From NCBI GenBank assembly GCA_944325085.1, contig CALUYT010000047.1, positions 26,275 to 90,274 of the forward strand: a DNA stretch of 64,000 nt. The letters run 5' to 3'. Positions within the stretch are counted from its first letter, which is position 1; every line of letters starts with the position of its first letter. Below, piece after piece: positions 59,966 to 64,000 of the stretch. Below the pieces are notes generated by a model. It had not been told where the DNA came from, did no database searches, and saw only the letters and a list, made by a program, of their open reading frames with translations. Made by a program: the position numbers and the translations under genes. This DNA comes from Candidatus Gastranaerophilales bacterium (GTDB taxonomy: Bacteria; Cyanobacteriota; Vampirovibrionia; Gastranaerophilales; Gastranaerophilaceae).

Positions 59966-60838
59966 TTAAATTTGATATTTATTTTTTTCAAAACAACAAA
60001 TATTTATTAATGAAAATATCATAACTATAACAAGTAAGATTACAGCCATAGCGGAAGCGTAGCCTAAATCTAAATTTTCAAAAGCTTTTTCATATATGTA
60101 ATAAACAATTGTTTTTGTAGAATTTAAAGGTCCGCCTTTGGTCATAACGTAGATTTCTGCAAAAATTTTCATAGCAGAAATTGAACTTATTGTTGTAACC
60201 AGTGCTATTGTTGGCATTATATGTGGTATTGTTACCGTTAAATGTTTTCTTAAAAAACCGGCACCATCTATTTCACAGGCTTCATAAAGTTCTTTTGGAA
60301 CACTCATCAAAGCTGCAAGATATATCATCATATAATATCCAATACCTTTCCAAATGGTAACTATAATTACGGAATAAATTGCATATTTTGGATCAGTAAG
60401 CCAACCTATAGATTTAATATGTAATAAGCTTAATAAATAATTTAATATACCTTGTTCTGCATATAGCCATTTAAAAGCAATTGCAGCAACAACTATAGAA
60501 ACAATTACCGGTAAGTATATAAGAATTTTATATAATGTAATTCCTTTTATTTTTTGATTAATTAATACAGCTAAAAATAATGGTAATATTGCAAGTATGG
60601 GAACTGCAACTACCAAGTATATTATTGTATTAAGCATAACTTTATAAAATATTGGGTTGTGCAATATGTTTATATAATTTTGGATACCCGAAAAGTTAGG
60701 TTGATAAATACTATTTGAATAATCAAAAAAACTTAGCCCAATAGTTTGAAAAAATGGAATAAAAAAGAATATTAATAAAACTATTCCTGCCGGTAATAAA
60801 AACAAATATGGTGCTATTTTTCCATAATACTTAAACAT
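59966..60838 (-). CDS. Carbohydrate ABC transporter permease (MalF-like)
   Basis: A 290-residue permease with six transmembrane segments, of the UgpA/LacF type that lacks the long MalF extension. The EAA loop reads KELYEACEIDGAGFLRKHLT with VTIPHIMPT. It is the first gene of the two-gene unit. Its promoter is among the best in the window and places the transcription start at the ATG; there is no Shine-Dalgarno site. Confidence 0.92.
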   Translation of the reverse strand: MFKYYGKIAPYLFLLPAGIVLLIFFFIPFFQTIGLSFFDYSNSIYQPNFSGIQNYINILHNPIFYKVMLNTIIYLVVAVPILAILPLFLAVLINQKIKGITLYKILIYLPVIVSIVVAAIAFKWLYAEQGILNYLLSLLHIKSIGWLTDPKYAIYSVIIVTIWKGIGYYMMIYLAALMSVPKELYEACEIDGAGFLRKHLTVTIPHIMPTIALVTTISSISAMKIFAEIYVMTKGGPLNSTKTIVYYIYEKAFENLDLGYASAMAVILLVIVMIFSLINICCFEKNKYQI

Positions 60839-60844
60839 AAATTG

Positions 60845-60873
60845 ATTATCTCACTATTTAAAAAATCAGTCAA
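60845..60873 (-). promoter_or_regulatory. Promoter of the MalF-like gene, leaderless type
   Basis: On the minus strand TTGACT (60873-60868), a 17-bp spacer, extended -10 TGA-GATAAT (60850-60845), then 6 nt to the ATG at 60838. This is the clearest example of the leaderless arrangement. Confidence 0.7.
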
Positions 60874-60977
60874 GAATACAAATAGATAAGAATTTAAAAA
60901 TATCATTCTTTAATATTTACGCATTTTGTGCTACTATCAAATTACGAAAACAATTGAAGAAAAGAAGGATAAAAAAG

Positions 60978-62483
60978 ATGACTCAACAAGTAGAAAAAAC
61001 TCAAGAATCTAATTCATCTCAAAGTCAAATTCGTCAAGTAAGAATACAAAAAATGGAAAATTTGAGAGAACGTGGATTAAATCCATATCCGTACGGTTAT
61101 GAAAAAGATATTATGGCACAAGATTTACAAGAAAAATATAAAGATCTTGCAGCTGGTGAAGAATTGGAAGATTGTTATCATGTAGCGGGCAGGGTTATGG
61201 CAAACAGAAATACTGGAATGTTTATAGACCTTGTTGATGCTTCAGGAAAAATTCAAATATTTTCACATAAAGAAAATTTATCAGAAGAAGATTTAAAAAC
61301 ATTAAAAACAATTGATATAGGTGATATTGTTGGTTTTTATGGTTCAGTTAGAAGAACTCCTCGTGGTGAGTTAACAATAAAAGCTATGTCATTGAAAATA
61401 TTATCAAAATCATTGTTACCATTGCCTGAAAAATTCCATGGATTAACAGATGTGGAAACTAAGTATCGTCAAAGATATGTTGATATGATTGTTAACGATG
61501 ATGTTAAAAAGACTTTCCAAAAAAGAAGTTTAATTATACAAAAAGTAAGAGAGTATTTGATAAGCAAAGGTTTTATGGAAGTTGAAACTCCAATGTTACA
61601 TCCACAAGCAGGTGGAGCTAACGCAAGACCATTTATTACTCACCATAATACTTTAGATATGGATATGTATTTAAGAATTGCGCCAGAATTATATTTAAAA
61701 CGTTTAATGGTAGGTGGCGTAAGCGAAAAAATATTTGAAATAAATAGAAGTTTCAGAAATGAAGGTATCGATACCCGTCACAATCCAGAATTTACAATGA
61801 TGGAATTGTATCAAGCTTATGTTGATTACAATGATATGATGGAATTGACAGAAAATTTAGTAGCATATGTTGCTAAAGAAGTTTTAGGTACAACAAAAAT
61901 TCAATATGGAGAAAACGAAATCGATTTAACTCCACCTTGGGATAGAAAAACTATGTTAGGTGCAGTTGAAGAAGCTACAGGAATTGATTTTAATAAAATT
62001 GAAACTGTAGAAGAAGCAAAAACAGCAGCAAAATCTGTACATGTTGATGCTGATGATTGTGATAATTGGGGACAAGTTGTAGAAAGAGTTTTTGAAGAAA
62101 AAATTGAAGGCTCATTAATTCAACCAATTCACATTTATGATTACCCAAGAGATATATCTCCATTAGCAAAAGTTCATAGAGATAATCCAAGATTAACAGA
62201 AAGATTTGAAACTAGAGTTAATGGTTGGGAAATAAGTAATGCATTTTCAGAATTAACAGACCCAATTGATCAAAGAGCCAGATTTGAAGCACAGATGGCA
62301 GCAAAAGCAGCTGGTGATGAAGAAGCTATGCCTATTGATGAAGATTATATCTGTGCATTAGAACACGGTGTACCTCCGATGGGTGGTTTAGGTGTAGGTA
62401 TTGACAGATTGATTATGTTATTAACTAACTCTCCATCAATCCGTGATGTAATAGCGTTCCCTACATTGAAGAAAAAAGATTAA
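60978..62483 (+). CDS. lysS: Lysyl-tRNA synthetase (class II)
   Basis: Charges tRNA-Lys. I place the start at ATG 60978 (AAGGA at 8 nt); a longer frame from TTG 60954 adds eight basic residues without support. The product is 501 residues. An N-terminal OB-fold anticodon domain (MFIDLVDASGKIQIFSHKEN) is followed by the class II core: motif 1 in KGFMEVETPMLHPQAGGANA, motif 2 FRNEGIDTRHNPEFTMMELY, and motif 3 GVGIDRLIMLLTNSPSIRDV. It ends in a strong terminator. Confidence 0.97.
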   Translation: MTQQVEKTQESNSSQSQIRQVRIQKMENLRERGLNPYPYGYEKDIMAQDLQEKYKDLAAGEELEDCYHVAGRVMANRNTGMFIDLVDASGKIQIFSHKENLSEEDLKTLKTIDIGDIVGFYGSVRRTPRGELTIKAMSLKILSKSLLPLPEKFHGLTDVETKYRQRYVDMIVNDDVKKTFQKRSLIIQKVREYLISKGFMEVETPMLHPQAGGANARPFITHHNTLDMDMYLRIAPELYLKRLMVGGVSEKIFEINRSFRNEGIDTRHNPEFTMMELYQAYVDYNDMMELTENLVAYVAKEVLGTTKIQYGENEIDLTPPWDRKTMLGAVEEATGIDFNKIETVEEAKTAAKSVHVDADDCDNWGQVVERVFEEKIEGSLIQPIHIYDYPRDISPLAKVHRDNPRLTERFETRVNGWEISNAFSELTDPIDQRARFEAQMAAKAAGDEEAMPIDEDYICALEHGVPPMGGLGVGIDRLIMLLTNSPSIRDVIAFPTLKKKD

Positions 62484-62502
62484 TTTAAAATCTTAAATAA
62501 AT

Positions 62503-62542
62503 GAAAATGGTATTGAGTTTTGTTACTTGATACCATTTTTTT
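62503..62542 (+). terminator. Intrinsic terminator after lysS
   Basis: AATGGTAT pairs with ATACCATT across a 16-nt loop, followed by T7. Confidence 0.85.
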
Positions 62543-62603
62543 ATTGTAATATTTTTATTTCAATGATAATATTTCGGAATACAAGTTTAGCAGGAGTCTT
62601 TAT

Positions 62604-63005
62604 ATGATTAGATTTTTAGTAGTATTTTTATCTTTGTTTTTAGTAATGGGAAATTCTGTATGTTTGGCTAAAAAAACTCCTCATGCAGGACCACATCCAA
62701 AACCGCCTAAAAAAGAGAAAAGACATGAAGAGTATAAGTGTTCTTGGTTTAATCCATGTTGTAATGGTCCAAAAGATGATAAAAGATGTAATGAACATAA
62801 GTATAAAAAATGGAATAGAAGTTGTAGAAGACATCATGGCTGTAATTGTACATATGATTTTTGGTATGCAAGAAGACATTATGATGAAAACTATTGGAGA
62901 AGATATTGGGAAAGTGAAGCAGGTAAAAATGTAAGAAAAGTAAACCATAAAGTTAATGTGTTTAGAAGAATGATGGATTCTACAAAAGAATTATTTACCT
63001 GGTAA
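62604..63005 (+). CDS. Small secreted Cys/His-rich basic protein
   Basis: A 133-residue protein with a signal peptide (MIRFLVVFLSLFLVMGNSVCLA). The mature chain is very basic and rich in His, Cys, Trp and Tyr: KKTPHAGPHPKPPKKEKRH, CSWFNPCCNGPKDDKRC, CRRHHGCNC, YARRHYDENYWRRYW. This composition suits metal binding or disulfide-rich surface proteins. GCAGGAG precedes the ATG. I recognise no family; it parallels the Cys-rich secreted protein at 14052. Confidence 0.72.
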   Translation: MIRFLVVFLSLFLVMGNSVCLAKKTPHAGPHPKPPKKEKRHEEYKCSWFNPCCNGPKDDKRCNEHKYKKWNRSCRRHHGCNCTYDFWYARRHYDENYWRRYWESEAGKNVRKVNHKVNVFRRMMDSTKELFTW

Positions 63006-63015
63006 TTATTAAATA

Positions 63016-63125
63016 AAAAAAAGAGTCTCAAATGAGACTCGTTGGAATTAAGAATAGCTGGAAGTATGAAAAAGATTAATTATATTAAACAATTATGAAA
63101 GTATTTTCGCTATTCCCTAAACGGT
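63016..63125 (-). ncRNA. Candidate minus-strand small RNA
   Basis: On the minus strand GAATAGC (63115-63109) pairs with GCTATTC (63058-63052), and GAGTCTC-ATTT-GAGACTC (63040-63023) is followed by eight T, a good intrinsic terminator. No minus-strand gene ends here, so the terminator implies a short transcript of about 100 nt. The 5' end is a guess from a TATTAT-like box near 63136. Confidence 0.28.
63023..63040 (-). terminator. Hairpin with a T-run on the minus strand
   Basis: GAGTCTC and GAGACTC around a 4-nt loop. The T8 run follows only on the minus strand; on the plus strand the next bases are GTTGG, so it is a poor plus-strand terminator for the gene at 62604. Confidence 0.6.
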
Positions 63126-63220
63126 TAATAAATAATAAATAAATTTAGTTTAATTTATTTTAAAAGATTACCTATTTGTGCTATTCTCATGGTAAAGGTG
63201 GGATATATAAGGGTGATTAA

Positions 63221-63934
63221 ATGAAGAAACGTTATATTTTTGGAATAATAGTTGCATTATTTGTTGTATTCTTTTTTGTAAGTGTACTGTGTGGTATGGA
63301 CAAAAGAGAAGAAGAATTTGCTGATTCAATGATGCCTCGTATAGGTCAAAAAATGTGGACATATAATATGAACAAGCATCAATGGCATAAATATGACAAG
63401 CGTACAGATGATGATGAATCAAAAGACGAAATAATTTTGCAACTTCAATTGCCAGAAGGTAGTGAAGGTTATACATCTTATGCTTTGCTTACAGGTAATG
63501 CTCAAGTTCCAAAAGAAGCTGCTTGGATAGGAGAAGGTTCTGAAGAATTTTTAGTTGGCAAAACTTTATATTCATATTATCCTAAGCAGTTTGAGTATTA
63601 TGAAATTGTATTTAATGGTGTAAAATTTGTGCCAAGACAATTATCAGTAAAAGAAGTTTCAAATGTTTTAAAAGATTATAAAATTATAAAAGTTTCAGAC
63701 CTTAGAAAAGGAATTTATAATATTGAATATTCAAAGAAAAATAATAAATTTGTTATTTTAAATGATATAGGAGAAGATTTTTATAAATATTATATAGTTC
63801 CGAATGATAGTAAAAATTTGAAGATCGAAAACTTTTCAAATCAATTTGTCATAACAGGAAAAACAGATATAAAAATTCAGCGCTTAGAGGGTTGTACAAA
63901 AGCTTATCCTTGTTACGAAATTAAAGTGAAATAG
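63221..63934 (+). CDS. Membrane-anchored protein of unknown function
   Basis: A 237-residue protein with a single N-terminal transmembrane anchor (YIFGIIVALFVVFFFVSVLC) and a soluble, probably periplasmic domain of about 210 residues. The domain is charged and beta-rich (EIILQLQLPEGSEGYTSYAL, YEIVFNGVKFVPRQLSVKEV) and ends with two cysteines (GCTKAYPCYE) that could form a disulfide. AGGGTG precedes the ATG. I recognise no family. Confidence 0.72.
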   Translation: MKKRYIFGIIVALFVVFFFVSVLCGMDKREEEFADSMMPRIGQKMWTYNMNKHQWHKYDKRTDDDESKDEIILQLQLPEGSEGYTSYALLTGNAQVPKEAAWIGEGSEEFLVGKTLYSYYPKQFEYYEIVFNGVKFVPRQLSVKEVSNVLKDYKIIKVSDLRKGIYNIEYSKKNNKFVILNDIGEDFYKYYIVPNDSKNLKIENFSNQFVITGKTDIKIQRLEGCTKAYPCYEIKVK

Positions 63935-64000
63935 TTGTTTGAATTTTATAAACATTATATTTATGTTATTGTTAGTTTGGGTAAAATTATGATTTCACTT

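Noticed and set aside
63935..64000. Start of another gene at the right edge (ATG at 63989)
   Set aside because: Only four codons are inside the window and no ribosome site is visible, so it cannot be supported.
1..64000. tRNA, rRNA, insertion sequences, prophage or CRISPR arrays
   Set aside because: No T-loop-like GGTTCRANTCC stretches, transposase-like proteins, terminal inverted repeats around genes or spaced direct repeats were seen on reading both strands.

Overview
The window is about 64 kb of AT-rich bacterial chromosome. It holds roughly 65 protein genes and no rRNA, tRNA, CRISPR array, insertion sequence or prophage that I can see. The gene set suggests a non-photosynthetic relative of the Cyanobacteria, of the gut Melainabacteria/Gastranaerophilales type. 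Supporting points are an SLH-domain envelope protein, type IV-pilin-like proteins, an OmpR-type regulator with a histidine kinase, GerMN and DUF2993 proteins in a non-sporulation context, glyQ separated from glyS, a GGGtGRT/NifU-like pair, and many lineage-restricted glycine-zipper proteins. This placement is inference from gene content; no marker gene was searched.

Layout. 0-3 kb (minus): queE (partial), a DnaJ-like co-chaperone and a divergent PurD-like ATP-grasp protein. 3-6.4 kb: two pilin-like proteins (minus), then the NifU-like/GGGtGRT pair (plus). 6.4-15.6 kb: an unknown gene, a likely structured RNA, rnhB, a membrane protein, rplS-rbgA, pyk, an SLH protein, a uridine-kinase-like protein and several very small genes. 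15.6-22.4 kb: two paralogous glycine-zipper proteins, a long coiled-coil protein, a 624-residue helical-barrel enzyme-like protein and a GGDEF protein with an altered active-site signature. 22.4-31.6 kb: housekeeping genes (DUF2400, rsgA, ispA, DUF212, a two-component pair, tadA, DciA-like, nrnA, yihY). 31.7-38.8 kb: a translation operon prfA-ylxR-infB-(80 aa)-rbfA-truB-DUF2993-GerMN-(HicB-like). 38.8-48 kb: DUF3137, a P-loop kinase resembling animal phosphomevalonate kinase, glyQ, two amino-acid permeases, a HAD phosphatase, a TPR protein and another glycine-zipper protein. 48.2-59 kb: the most unusual stretch. A TPR protein is followed by two tandem HNH-like paralogs, a 2135-residue protein and a 115-residue companion. 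The large protein has EF-hands, a YD-like region, a LysM-like segment, 25 exact-length PNPGPX repeats, a calpain-type cysteine protease core with all three catalytic residues, and a threefold C-terminal module. 59-64 kb: two sugar-ABC permeases, lysS and two small envelope or secreted proteins.

Two window-wide signals stand out. First, at least eight genes without a Shine-Dalgarno site have a -10 box whose last base lies exactly 6 nt before the ATG, most often in extended TGn form, and two have a good -35 at 17 bp. This points to routine leaderless transcription. Second, a TGTAAC-N5-RTTACA inverted repeat lies at a similar distance upstream of two glycine-zipper genes. The best candidate for an undescribed system is the HNH-like/calpain-like locus at 49.4-59.1 kb.
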